In this document: one piece after another, positions 18,430-29,099 of the stretch
Numbering within the stretch: position 1 is the first letter of the stretch
Layout of the letters: each line of letters begins with the position of its first letter
Origin: Ophiothrix spiculata
Lineage: Eukaryota; Echinodermata; Ophiuroidea; Amphilepidida; Ophiotrichidae
Length of the DNA: 30,169 bases
Reading direction: 5' to 3' (one strand)
NCBI GenBank assembly: GCA_000969725.1
Contig: JXSR01S072124.1
Translations under genes and position numbers: made by a program
The notes under the pieces: model-generated
Told to the model about the DNA's origin: nothing
The model's database searches: none
What the model saw: the letters and a program-made list of their open reading frames with translations, nothing else

Positions 18430-20180
18430 AAAAAAACCTGACAAGAATAATATATATGATAGAAATCCAGTCCAATCTTTCATTTTTTAAACCATATTTT
18501 GAAACGTGAAAGACAATATCTAAATTTACTACATTAAGTTTGGTCAAAAACATATTTGGTTTGATTGATGTTTCCACAATATATAAATACATTTATTTGT
18601 GCAAAATATTTAATTAAAGAATTTATTTTTTCATGTAGTCCATTTACACTTAGTATTACTTACTTAAAGTACTTTGATCTTTGGTCAACAACTTGTTGAA
18701 AATGTCTTTGGCCCACAGTTATATCGTCATATGCTCACATTGACATCTACGTCAAAAAGCTATTTACTGTTTACATATTTCAATCAAAATGCAACTCCTC
18801 ACACCAAAAACAGACAAGATATGGTTATATAAAATCCAGATTATCATATACGGCACCGCCACACTTGGTCATGCGACAAGACAGCAGATGAGGCATATTT
18901 GTGCCATTGCTACTTTTGCTTTATGCATTTTGTGCACTGTATCTTTTACATTTACAGTCTCCTCACTAATTAGAAACTAATCTGTCGTGTATATATCTGG
19001 CATTAAGATCGAAAAGAACTAAATTTTGTTTTGCAAATAGCATACTGCATATGCTAAGCAAAACCATATGTAAAATCTTATATCAAATTACCATCAAAAT
19101 TGTCCAAATTTAATGCCTTGCATCTTGTAATTGTAAAATCATATGTCCAACAATTGTTGGGTTTTGCTGTGAGAAGTTATACATACATAATTTTTTACAT
19201 GACTTCATATTTTTCAAGACTTTTATCAAGTTAAAAATCTGACATTACAACTTCTAACGACCTTTTCACAGGTTCTTGATTAAGTATTCCAGTACAAGTA
19301 GTAGGACCTATATATAAAGTACTATATATTGAAAATATTGGTAAAAATAAACAAAACTATATAACAAGGTTATTTCAATCCATAAGAAATGATAATAAAC
19401 TCTTTCTAAAAACTAATTCATCCTCTTATGGTTTTGGTTATACCTCAAAATATATATAATAAGTCAAATTAATTTAAAAAGTGAAATGAGAAACAAGCAA
19501 ATTCATCAGATGGGAGTTATTTCTTTAGAAGAGTTTATATACAATGCAGATATGGCTGCGTTTATAATACTTATCACCTCGGGCGATGCCACGCAAGGTG
19601 TTCATTTTAATAAATAAAGGGTTCGTTCATATTTCCATGTGTAATCTCTTGATTTTGCCCGAAGTAGGAATGGCGCTTAAAATAATGAATGATGAGTAAA
19701 TCCAAATTTGCATATATGTATAAATATAAAATATTACAAATTTTGACTCACATCATTACAACTAAATAAAACATCATTTGGTAGATATAAATACTTAAAA
19801 TCGTATTGGTCCTAAAATATACAGAGTCACTGGGTGCTTCAGCATACCTAAATTTGTTTACTTGAATGTAAGTGCAAACAAATTTCTCCTTAATCATGGA
19901 ATGTGATTATACATTACAGTTTGGTCAATACTCAGAGGGTGTAAGTTTTTAAGTTCTTCCCGCCATTCAAATCAAACTGCTATTTCCACAGCTTATAAAT
20001 AACACACTGAGTGAACCAACTACCACAGACTTGTATGATAAAACTACTGATGGAAAACTTGCTAAAGAAAATCTATTATATTGTTGAAGTGTGAACGAAA
20101 AAGATCAGAAAGAGGATATTCACAGCTTGATATCAATGTAAACAAATCTCACATGGACAGAGTTTTTAATTCCCCCCCCC
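18430..20180. other. unassigned AT-rich DNA
   Basis: The only long frame (18789-18980, plus) lacks splice context and domains. A short GC-richer piece at 19545-19680 has AATAAA near 19612 but no coding frame. AAATTTGTTT and AAACAAATTT (about 19850-19883) form a small hairpin. Confidence 0.4.
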
Positions 20181-20221
20181 CCAAAAAAAACAGTTTGAAA
20201 TAGAGTAAATTCAAACTGTTT
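20172..20221. repeat. C/A homopolymer junction followed by a 12-bp hairpin
   Basis: A C run passes directly into an A run. Then AAACAGTTTGAA (20188-20199) pairs exactly with TTCAAACTGTTT (20210-20221) around a 10-base loop. Confidence 0.85.
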
Positions 20222-20573
20222 ACCACACAAATGAATGCAGTAGTGGACATTGAATTTGGTTTACTGAAATATTGCTGTGTGTTATGGGAAGAGCTTTAAT
20301 CACCCTTTGGTCAATACTTTGCTTTGTACAATTCCAAATCTTTTATATTCGAAAGTTGACATTAGTTTAAGATTATTGTATTCATATTTACCAAATGATA
20401 CGTTGAGTGTCTTTGAGTTGGGTTTAACGCAATATAGAAAATGTCTGTGGATGGGTGCAGTATCATTTAAGGCCCCGTATCCATAGGCTGTTCCCATGTG
20501 GCTTGTGCCCTGTTTTGTTTTCCATTGTTCCAAATTGTGATGCACTACACAGAAAAAGGGGTTGATGACTGAC

Positions 20574-20746
20574 AAAGTTTGTTTTGCTTAGTAATAGTGT
20601 TCATATCAGTGGTCTTGTGTACGGCAGATGTTTCCTGAGACCTTGCAGCTCCAAGAATTAATATGTCCATTCTCCATGCTGTCAGGTCACAGGAAACATC
20701 GGCAGTACACAAGGCTACTGATATGATCACTAAGCAGAACAAAGTT
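20574..20746. mobile_element. 175-bp foldback with arms around ACACAAG and GGAAACATC
   Basis: AAGTTTGTTTTGCTTAGT at the left pairs imperfectly with the right end AAGCAGAACAAAG. TTCATATCAGTGGTCTTGTG pairs with CACAAGGCTACTGATATGA, and GGCAGATGTTTCCTG with CAGGAAACATCGGC. The loop is around 20645-20685. Open frames here on the minus strand are artefacts. Confidence 0.85.
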
Positions 20747-20924
20747 TAATGCCTATGTAGCGCATCACAGTTAGGAACAATCGAAAATACAACAAGCAGT
20801 GAACCACAAGCATTTTCAGTATTGCATAAACAAACTGGAGGTACCTTATTTTTTATAAATAAGCTTTTGACCTTTTAATGCCTCCAATGCTCTAATATTG
20901 ATTATATACCTAGAGGCATGATTT

Positions 20925-21165
20925 GAGTTGGTCAATAGTTTTCACTATTGCCCACTAAAACAAAAATTGGCATATAAAGCAAATATTGATTGGTTTTTCA
21001 TTCTGGCAATAGTAAAAACTATTTCTCCTTAGTGATTTTGAGACTATTATAGTACTAACAATCTCCGGAAATAGTATATAGTCTCAAAATCACTTTAGGG
21101 CAATAGTTTTTACTATTGCTCTCATGAGCGGTCAATATTTGTATAATAATATATACCCCTAGTGA
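20925..21165. mobile_element. foldback with inner arms TGGCAATAGTAAAAACTATT
   Basis: The block 21005-21047 (GGCAATAGTAAAAACTATTT, then CTCCTTAGTGATTTTGAGAC) pairs with 21077-21119 (GTCTCAAAATCACTTTAGGG, then CAATAGTTTTTACTATTGC). Further out, GGTCAATAGTTTTCACTATTGCCC near 20938 is a second piece of the same motif and GGTCAATATT near 21130 may pair with it. The outer limits are approximate. Confidence 0.75.
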
Positions 21166-21169
21166 CAAT

Positions 21170-24080
21170 ACATAATTAATGCTCACATCACCATGACAGT
21201 ATCAAAACCAAAGTCTGTGTAAAGCATTGAGTACAACCAGTGTGAAGCTTTGATGTGAACAGGGGACCTCCTATTGTCAATGACAGCTATGCATTCATTT
21301 ACAAACATAAAACAACTTGTATATTATGCAACTCAGCCATACAGTCAACAAATAAAAACATAAATATAAAAACAGCTAACTAGGATACAATGAAAGTTTG
21401 TTTTCTGAATAATAATCATTGATTTAAACTTCTTAAGTCAAAGCAAAATGTTACAAATCTAAGGATCTGATTAAATATTTTCCTTGTTGCTTCAACCTTT
21501 TGTTTTATGCTTGGAGAAATAGTAACCCAAGCACATTAGGGAGCTGTTTCTGAGATTTGGGTAATTTTCAATGAAAATTCTCAATGGAAATTTACCCCAA
21601 ATTTTTGTTTTGAAATCAAAAACTGATATCAATAATCATAGTGAAAGATAACATTGAAAGAATATACAAATACATAATAATAAAAGAAAGACTAAATGAA
21701 CTATTGTCAAATAATATACATACAGATTTCACTTTTAAAAAAGCACCAAGTACATAATAATTAATTGCCATATCAAAAGGGTGCACAGTAATCAAATATT
21801 ACATGCCTGTATATTTTTACAAAATGGTTAACACAATTTTTGTTCCTTTTGATGATTTCTGAATGGTTCACTCTAAATCTACAAAATAAAAGTTAATCTC
21901 TATACTGATTAAATACTAATTGAAGTGATATTTGGCACTGTCTTAAGTTCAACTAACATGTGAAATTATACAGGCATATGAGTTTGTACCCTACAGTTGC
22001 GTTCACAGTTCCAGAAAGACATCGCCTTGTGTTTGTTGATAAGCAATCTTTACATGTGCTACTAAATATTTAAATCATTAAATTTCCTACAATTCATGAA
22101 ATTTTGAACGCAACAAACGTGTGGAGTAAACAAGCGTATGACCTCGCTTAGTACGAAAGACTTTCTTTTCACATGATCACTGCGTCGAGACGCACACGGT
22201 GCATTTTCGTTATCGATAGGTAGTTGCACACGCTATCATCATATGCACCCTGTGGATTTGATTTGTAGGACATTAAATGATTTCAATAATATATAGTAGG
22301 AAGCTTAAAATTCAAAAACTGTGTATTAGTAAACACTGAGCGATGTCTTTGATTAAACCACTGGAACACTGAACGCACCATCAATGTGCACTCTCTTGAT
22401 ACAGCTATACATATGGCTATACACAAATTAAAACAATAAAACCAAACCCTGTGACTTTTGGTTCTGTCACCATGGCAAGAATTCCAGTAGAAAGACTCTT
22501 TTGCACATACCCTTATTTATAACAACTCTTTTGATTAAGCAACAATGAAAAAATTCCTGTTCAACGATACTGACCATCCAAGATTTTTAATGTTGGCAAG
22601 TATTTTGAAACAAAAATAAAAATGTAAAATCAGTCATTTTTAAATAATGTTAAAAATACGATTGTCAAGCCTCTTTTTTTTTTTGGGGGGGGGGACATTT
22701 GGGCAAAAAAATACAAAAATTATGCCAGCTTGTAAGGTCTGTCAACACATAAACAGGATTTTTTTTCTTGTGCCTGACAGCACACTAGCCCAAAGATAAA
22801 GTCAAATATCTCAATTGTTTTTCAACCTATAAGTTACATATAATCCATTATATATTTTTTTGCTCATTCTAATTTTGTTCTCCAATTGTTTCATTTCTTA
22901 AATTAAGTCTGATTGAATGAAAATAATCCTATCCTATTCTACTCTTAGGAACAAAATCATAAAACCTAAAAGCACCCTTCTAAATCGAAATTCAACTTTA
23001 ACAAATCTAAGATCATTGTTTTTTGTTTACTACAGAACTTGGTATTAACTACAGAACTTGATATCAAATTTGATCTTTGATCGACATTGATTTTAAAGTT
23101 TTGTGAAAGTCCATAAAACTTCTTTGGGCTAATGAGCTTAACAAAAGACTCGTACACTATTTGTGTACATAACACAGCCTCCACGCATCTTCATACACAA
23201 ATCCAAATCTGTGTATTACAATTCTGAGTAAAAGTGATGAAAACAATAACGAAATAACAATTTAAAATTTCTTGCTCCCACAAAAATTAACATAATACTA
23301 ATAAAATGCTTGGTCAATTTTCATTAATTAGTACCTAGTATACACAATAGTAATTTTTGGTACTGATGATGCTGAATGGTATATCTAGAGTTATGACAGC
23401 CTCAAAAGAAAGCTCTTTAACGATACTGTGATTTTAGGAAACTGCGCAAATCCACAGGGACCACAAAGAGACTTTGCATATATTCCAGCTATATTCAGCC
23501 TGAAGGATCTATTTCCTTGACCCGAATTGTCTAAAATTATCTAAAGAAAAAGACATACATCTAAAGATGTTAATTCATGGAACTGGTTGGACTCTAAATA
23601 TACCACATACCTGATAAATGCACTCATAATTGGTACTGATAATTACACAAGGCATACAGCAGTACTGATATAAGGGCTATCTCATTGGCAGAGATATAAG
23701 TAACAAGTTGCTATTGTCTTTGAAACTAAGTGGATCGCGCTGTCTCAGGAGACAAAAAAAATCCTTGGGCAAGCAATGACAAGGTAAAAAGTCTCTAAGA
23801 TATCATCTCAGATGTGATGATTCTTCAAAGTCACTGACAAAATATGTGATGACTTATCAAATAGAAAACAATGGTGTTTCTATGACTACCTTCCAAGAAA
23901 AAGCTAGCTTAGATATGTTATATTATGATAATTACTCTCCAGGCCAATGAGATATCCACTTTAGGAAGACTAAGAAATATCCAAACAAATGACCCTTTGA
24001 TATCTGTTTTATATACATAGGAAATCAGCAGATATGAAATGCTTTCAGAAGATTCTTCACATGGTGGTTATAAAAAACCA
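21170..24080. other. 2.9-kb AT-rich stretch without recognisable genes or repeats
   Basis: No exon with both splice sites and an open frame was seen on either strand. A T/G homopolymer junction lies at 22673-22694. A CpG-richer patch at 22130-22260 contains TGCGTCGAGACGCA, an imperfect palindrome. If the minus-strand Ig gene ends near 24.8 kb, its 3' untranslated region could extend into this stretch. Confidence 0.35.
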
Positions 24081-24085
24081 TCATT

Positions 24086-24247
24086 AAGTTTGTAATATTG
24101 GTGCCACAATTCCTTGGACAATACACACAAAACTGCACAATGCAGGGTCCAATGGTATATAAATGCAATAACTATGATTTGCTGATGACCCTGCACCCTG
24201 CATTTTGTTAACATTTTCAGAGGAATTATGGTACCTATTAAAACTTA
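24086..24247. mobile_element. decayed foldback, about 160 bp
   Basis: TAAGTTTGTAATATTGGTGC on the left pairs imperfectly with the right arm ending GGTACCTATTAAAACTTA; CACAATTCC pairs with GGAATTATG, and TGCAGGGTCC with GGACCCTGCA-like sequence near 24188. The minus-strand frame across it (24084-24338) is not accepted as a gene. Confidence 0.6.
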
Positions 24248-24483
24248 TGGTCACAGTGAACCTTGCGACAAGCCGGACACCCTTACAGCTGGCTATGAAT
24301 TCACCAATAGCACAATGACAATTTTTAAACCATTTCATACATACCTATAATGATCTACAGATACCAGTACAAAATGGTCAAATAATGGTCACTACACTGT
24401 AAGTAACCAGTTGTACAAAACATAATGACCATAGCTTCCCCACATTAGTACATTTTTGCCAAACAGTTTTGAATAGACATAAA

Positions 24484-24640
24484 CATGACACTATAGGCAA
24501 AACAAAAATTTATTGGGACAATATAAACAAAAATCCAGCATGTCCAGGGAAGGAGTTGCATTTAGACACAATGGGACCCTGCATTCTGGATTTCTGTTTA
24601 AACTGTCAAATGAATTAGTGTGTGGCCTATAGACACAAGT
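24484..24640. mobile_element. decayed foldback, about 160-200 bp
   Basis: CACTATAGGCAAAACAAAAA pairs with the right arm around TTAGTGTGTGGCCTATAG, and ATATAAACAAAAATCCAGCA with TGCATTCTGGATTTCTGTTT. The arms carry many mismatches. It shares the core GCAGGGTCC with the foldback just upstream but not its ends. Confidence 0.6.
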
Positions 24641-24801
24641 TATCCATACAATTTCAGATCATTTGTATTACTCTCCAAAAGACCAATTAGAAATCACACT
24701 CCATTCCAAATATGCGTAAATTGATCACCACATACACAGCTTTCTTTAGTCTTCTCTGCATAATAAACATTTGTTACATAAAAGATACAATTCTACACTC
24801 T

Positions 24802-24858
24802 TCATGGGTGACTCCAAGCACAAACTTCATCGCATGGTTCTGGATTCACAAGACATTC
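24802..24858 (-). CDS. candidate last coding exon of the minus-strand Ig gene
   Basis: On the minus strand a T-rich acceptor TTTTTTTCTATTCCAG ends at 24859. Eighteen codons follow in phase 0, then TGA at 24804-24802. The peptide is ECLVNPEPCDEVCAWSHP, with three cysteines in C-x6-C-x3-C spacing. The phase matches the phase-0 donor at 26570. Minus-strand AATAAA occurs about 0.3 kb downstream near 24509. Such a short exon could be chance, and GTTTGT within it could be a donor instead. Confidence 0.38.
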   Translation of the reverse strand, partial: ECLVNPEPCDEVCAWSHP

Positions 24859-24869
24859 CTGGAATAGAA

Positions 24870-25690
24870 AAAAATGAAAGAGACAAAAATAAAAATTGCT
24901 TGATCAGGATTGTGCTACACATTATGATGTGGTGGTTTTACAAACTCCAAGTACATCTCAATAAATATCATGGAAGAAAATCATTAAATTATACTTAGGT
25001 AAGTAAAATAAACATGAGGACAGGCGCTACATATCGAAAATTCAAAACCTTAAAGGTATGTGCATTTTGTGCTGAATGCCTAGGGGTTTAATTGTATCAG
25101 TACTGTGTTACTTGTTCTCTTGTTCTGAGTCTCATATTGATGTAGATCCTATCATTTAGCATTTTTCAAAGATTTAATATTAATCCTCAAATTCATATTC
25201 AAACGCTTTGTTGACACATACAAAAAATGGAGAGGCCCCTTTTTTCCCAATTGATCTACTATTTCTACATGTAGCTTGAAGAAAGTGTATGAAATGTGAT
25301 TTAAAAATGAATGATCACTAAACACTTCTAAGCATTTGTCTTCAGCAAAACAGTTTCTGAAGCAAAGTTGTGGAACAAATAAGAAAAATAATCAAAACAT
25401 TTCAATATTTCGAAGAGGACAAGGACGTGAAACACATTCTCTTTTTATTAACTTGCCTTAGTCCATACATGTAAAAAGTGGACTGTTCTTAAATGACCAC
25501 TGAATGCTACATGGTAAGCAACTTGAGCTGTGGACTGATGTTCATCTAGAATTCTAAAGGTACCTTATTTAACCTTGAAAACTAGGCAAAGCTACCTGTT
25601 GTTTGAGTCCTAATACAGAGCTGGGGTAGTAGGGTAACAATTTGACCCTAGCCATTCTGATACAAATTTTCAGGAAATTTACAACAATGT
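24870..25690. other. unassigned AT-rich DNA (probable intron of the minus-strand gene)
   Basis: It lies between two candidate exons of the minus-strand gene. No further exon was recognised. Confidence 0.35.
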
Positions 25691-25697
25691 AACGTAA

Positions 25698-26315
25698 GGC
25701 CAAAAAAAAAAGGTTTGTCTCAGAATCCTGCGTGCATTGCTATGTGAAAATAAATTTAGCGCTTAGTGTTATGCGCTGGCCTTATTCTGTTTTCCTCAAG
25801 AGTAATCCAGCGATCCACCGCCATCTGAATTGCTGTCATTTGCTGTTGCAATTTTACCTTCAATTTTACCGAAGGCAAATGATTCGCGACAGCTTCATTT
25901 TAATGAAATTGGTACCCAGTGTTTTGAGGACCAGCGAACCATGTATACACGCTTTGCATGCCGAGAAGGTCTTTACAAAATGGCGATCATCATGAAAACA
26001 CAGCAAAAAACGGAGCAAATATGCAAAATAAATCTACTAAATCATTGCGATTTTCAGTAACTTTATTCTAAATTCAAGCAAGATTTATTTATTTACAACT
26101 TTTTTTGTTTCGTGTTTTCGTCTACCGCATACGTGTTGAATGACGGTGATGGTACTTCACACACGTAAGTTGGGCGATCAAAATTTTAGAGCGTTAAAAA
26201 AAAAAAATAGCGCATACCGCATAGCTATTTTCCTAAAAAAAGAATAAAATAAAAAATCGCATAGCGCATAGCATTTTTGCAAACGGTTTCTGAGACAAAC
26301 CTTTTTGGGAGGGCC
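25698..26315. mobile_element. 618-bp MITE, ends GGCC with GGTTTGTCTCAGA, TAA target duplication
   Basis: The left end is GGCC, an A run and AAGGTTTGTCTCAGAATCC. The right end is TTTCTGAGACAAACCTTTTT then GGGAGGGCC. TAA flanks both sides (25695-25697 and 26316-26318). A second set of matching motifs near each end is CATTGCTATGTG and GCGCATAGCATTTTTG. A 3-bp TAA (TWA) duplication and GG-starting ends fit the PIF/Harbinger group; the assignment is inference. Two overlapping frames inside are not transposase-like. Confidence 0.85.
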
Positions 26316-26569
26316 TAAGTGAAATTTATCATTCTATCAAGGTGATTTCAGAATACTCGGTTGTCTTGATGTTAGAAAGGATCATCCTCGTTGCAATTCA
26401 TGGTCGATAGTGCTTAATTAATTTGTTAATGTTGCAAAAAAAGAGTTGCATATTCATGGCTTGTCAGTACTGAGACTTGCCAAACAACTTAGGCCACGTT
26501 TGTACACTTCAAAAAATTCATAACATAATGACAATCACAACAACCAAGATGGACACACTGAAACCATAC

Positions 26570-26673
26570 CTGTTGATCGGGATTGTTGAAAGCTTCGCTG
26601 AGTTCTTTAGCTCTTGTTTCTGTTGCGTTGTAATCTGCTTCTCTGGCAATACGAGCATCAACAGTTATGCAAT
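26570..26673 (-). CDS. internal exon of the minus-strand Ig gene
   Basis: On the minus strand the acceptor TTTGTTTGCTTTTGTAG ends at 26674 and the donor CAACAG|GTATGG starts at 26569. The 104 nt are two bases plus 34 codons, entering in phase 1 and leaving in phase 0. The peptide includes CITVDARIAREADYNATETR followed by AKELSEAFNNPDQQ. It is hydrophilic, probably helical, with one N-glycosylation sequon (NAT). The Ig exon at 29749 ends in phase 1, so direct splicing would keep the frame and create an Asp codon at the junction. Some resemblance to the start of a SEA-type module is possible, but I cannot assign it. Confidence 0.68.
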
Positions 26674-26794
26674 CTACAAAAGCAAACAAAACAGTGAGAT
26701 GGAAACATGGATGCACAAGGTACTTAAAGGAGCCCTGTCCAATTGGGTCAGCATTTTTTCAAACTTTTTGAGATTTTGGTACGAAATATTACTC

Positions 26795-27932
26795 AAATTT
26801 TTGTCATTACCAATGAGAGATTTTGCGGCTGGACAGCTGTAATAGTATTCTTATCGGCCTATGTGACAAAGATCTTCAAAAGCTTCAGCACATTCAAAAC
26901 TCCGCTGCTCGCTTGGTGAGTCTCACAAAAAAGCGTGAGCACATCACCCCGGTTTTGTGTGACCTTCACTGGCTCCCAATCAACCAGCGTATCGAGTTCA
27001 AAGTTCTTCTTCTCACGTATAAAATTATCCATGGTCTTGCTCCATCTTATCTATCCGAACTCATTCAACCATACGCTCCTCCAAGACCACTCAGATCTGG
27101 CTCAAAGCATCTCCTAATTTCTCCTGTTGGTAGAACAGTTACATATGGTAATAGGGCCTTTTCCATCATGGCCCCCAAGTTATGGAATAAGTTACCAATT
27201 CATATGAAAAATGCAAGTTCTGTGATTCGTTAAAGGACTATCTGTTCAAACTTGCCTATGCTTTGTAATATGTTCCTTGCATGATCCATGGACTTTTCTG
27301 GTTTTGTATTTATATTCATTTTATTGTATTCATTTGTATTTTTGTGTAGTGTATTATTGTAAAGCGCACTGAGATGTCTTTGGATGTGTTTGCGCTGATA
27401 AGAACCTCTTTATTATGAAACATATCACGTTTCAGAGATATAAGTGAAAACTGATCATTTAACTTTTCTTGTTTCTCATCTAAAAGGGAAGGGCGGTGAA
27501 AAACATGTGTTTTAACTGAGATTCAAACCAGGGACCTCCCTTTTCCCAAGCGAGTGATACCCGCAGCATATTTTTCTCATTACCCATGAGAAATTTTACG
27601 GCTGAAACATGTCACGTTGCCAAGATATAAGTGAAAACGCCTTAACCCTAACTGATCATTTACCTTTTCTTGTTTCTAGCCTATCTCCTCTAAAGGGAAG
27701 GGTGATGAAAAACATGTGTTTTTACCGGGATTCGAACCAGGGATCTCTCTTTTCCCAAGTGAGTGATAACTTTTCTCATTTTCTCCTTTAAATGGGAAGG
27801 GTGATTAAATACATGTGTTTTCAACGGGATTCGAACCAGGGACCTCCCTTTTCCCAAGCAAGTGATACCCGTAGCAAGCCACCTCTGAGACGCTGCCTGG
27901 GCAGCGATTTGGTCCCTGCATATAACCCCCAT
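26795..27932 (-). repeat. tandem tRNA-like repeat block (about 2.5 units), split by a LINE
   Basis: The unit contains (plus strand) CATTACCCATGAGAAATTTT, then ACATGTCACGTTGCCAAGAT, AACTGATCATTTACCTTTTC, AAACATGTGTTTTTACCGGG, ATTCGAACCAGGGACCTCCC and CCCAAGCGAGTGATACCCG. The B-box part occurs at about 27518, 27727 and 27826, and the front part at 26800 and 27575. On the minus strand the segment GGGAGGTCCCTGGTTCGAATCCC resembles the tRNA-Pro T-arm with an intact B box. The LINE copy at 26829-27415 interrupts the first unit. Confidence 0.75.
26829..27417 (+). mobile_element. 5'-truncated CR1/L2-like LINE copy
   Basis: Only the C-terminal end of the reverse transcriptase protein is present: LDSCNSILIGLCDKDLQKLQ, LHWLPINQRIEFKVLLL and GNRAFSIMAPKLWNKLP. 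A one-base frameshift near 27225 leads into DSLKDYLFKLAYAL with a stop at about 27268. The 3' UTR has the stem AGCGCA / TGCGCT (27363-27396) and ends in TTTATTATG. It lies within an older tandem repeat, whose flanks (TTTTGCGGCTG and AAACATATCACGTT) are contiguous in the next unit. It comes from a different copy or subfamily than the LINE at 15-16.5 kb. Confidence 0.9.
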
Positions 27933-28059
27933 CTAGCATATTTTCGTGATTTCCTAAAGGTCTGGAAGATCAAGATCTTCAACAACAGACGAACAAGTGG
28001 ATGCCATTCACAGTATGGTGCTAAAAGACAGCTGTGTAATTCTTCTGCTAGGGGCGTCG

Positions 28060-28110
28060 GAAGGACAAAAAAAAGTGGTGCGGCACCTGATAAAAGTGGT
28101 GCGGCCTTTG
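28060..28110 (+). repeat. two copies of AAAAGTGGTGCGGC
   Basis: AAAAGTGGTGCGGCACC and AAAAGTGGTGCGGCCTTTGG are 23 bases apart. The same 16-mer, AAAAGTGGTGCGGCCT, occurs on the minus strand at about 8523-8538. Confidence 0.75.
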
Positions 28111-28299
28111 GCACCTTAGTGTATCAAAAATAAGGAAACAACTAACCCCCATAAGACAATAGTTACTTAACACTAATTTGTACGGTATAATGTTGCGGTT
28201 ATTTATGAAAGGACTATAAAAACACATCTTATTTTTTCTGGATGAAAATTTGTGTGGCCAGAGCCCACATGCCCTACACAGTTCTGACGCCCCTGCTTC

Positions 28300-28935
28300 T
28301 GGACAAATCCAACACTATGGGCATAAATTATGGTTCAGGGTGTTTTACCCGACACCTTGGGTATGAGCAAGCTATTTGCAAGATGGGTTCCGAGAATATT
28401 GACTCCATATCAGGAGGTTGCTAGACTTGATACTTCAAAGGAACTTCTGGCCCATTTCCAGACAATTTCTTTGCTAGAATTGTTACCCAGGTTGAAATAT
28501 GGGTTCATCACTTTGAGCCATAATCAAAAATGCAAATCAAGCAGGGAAAGCACTATGGATCTCCTCCGCCGAGGAAGATCCAACAAGTGGGATCTGATGG
28601 GAAGATCATGGCCTCTGTTTTGGGGTAGCAAGGGTGTCATGATAAATGACTACCTCCAAAGAGGTCTGAACATCACTAGGATCTACTATACATCCAAATT
28701 ACATCAGCTTAAAGATGCTGCTAAGACAAACTGTAGGGGCAAGCTGCTGAAGGACAATGCACCTGTCCATACAGTGTAAGTTCTAGTGGCTGAAGCTATC
28801 AACTGTGGGTTTTAATTGTTGCCCCATTCACCTTATTCACCGGATCAGACCCCATCTGACTTCTAACAGTTATCCAAAAACAAATCTCACATTCAAGGAT
28901 GCCATTTTAGTCAGACGATGACATCAATAACCCTA
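28300..28935 (+). pseudogene. degenerate mariner transposase (DD34D type)
   Basis: The translation shows LGMSKLFARWVPRILTP and LDTSKELL from 28358, then in another frame WVHHFEP, KIMASVFW and GSPPPRK, then FWGSKGVMINDYL, LRGKLL-type sequence and DNAPVHT near 28758. After a stop it continues as LLPHSPYSPDQTPSDF. These are the known mariner blocks in order. There are at least two frameshifts and several stops. The first catalytic Asp (usually GDETW) is replaced: the codon reads GTT (Val) in the context QVEIW. The second Asp (DNAP) and the third (SPD) remain. The N-terminal DNA-binding part and the terminal repeats were not found, so this is a dead fragment. Confidence 0.88.
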
Positions 28936-28989
28936 ACTCCCAAACGCTTAAAAACTATCTAAGTCCGAATATGTCATACAAAAATTTCC

Positions 28990-29096
28990 CGTTTCCCCTG
29001 GGATTTGAACCCTTGACCTCTCGCATCCCGTTCCAATGTCCACCTATGGCAAGCCACCGAGTATGGCCTGCCATGGCAGCACTTTCGTGCCCATCT
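28990..29096 (-). mobile_element. tRNA-derived SINE head (tRNA-Pro-like)
   Basis: Minus strand: GGTGGCTTGCCATAGG in the A-box position, then GGGATGCGAGAGGTCAAGGG and GGTTCAAATCC, a perfect B box. The stretch GCGAGAGGTC with TTCAAATCCC resembles tRNA-Pro. The clover-leaf is not complete. The same GTGGCTTGC and B-box combination occurs near 27.83-27.88 kb, so both belong to one family. Confidence 0.7.
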
Positions 29097-29099
29097 GTT

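Noticed and set aside
24084-24338. Cysteine-containing minus-strand frame as an exon of the Ig gene
   Set aside because: It spans a foldback, lies beyond the probable stop of that gene and lacks a good acceptor.
25732-26060. Two open frames in the 25.7-26.3 kb element as a transposase
   Set aside because: Both are under 90 codons, overlap in different frames and show no Harbinger motifs.
27690-28133. Open frames with repeated GSNQGPPFSQ-type peptides
   Set aside because: The peptide repeats come from the tandem tRNA-like DNA repeat; reading direction and frame vary between units.
28990-29096. A functional tRNA-Pro gene
   Set aside because: The B box is perfect but a complete clover-leaf cannot be drawn, and related copies occur as tandem repeats.
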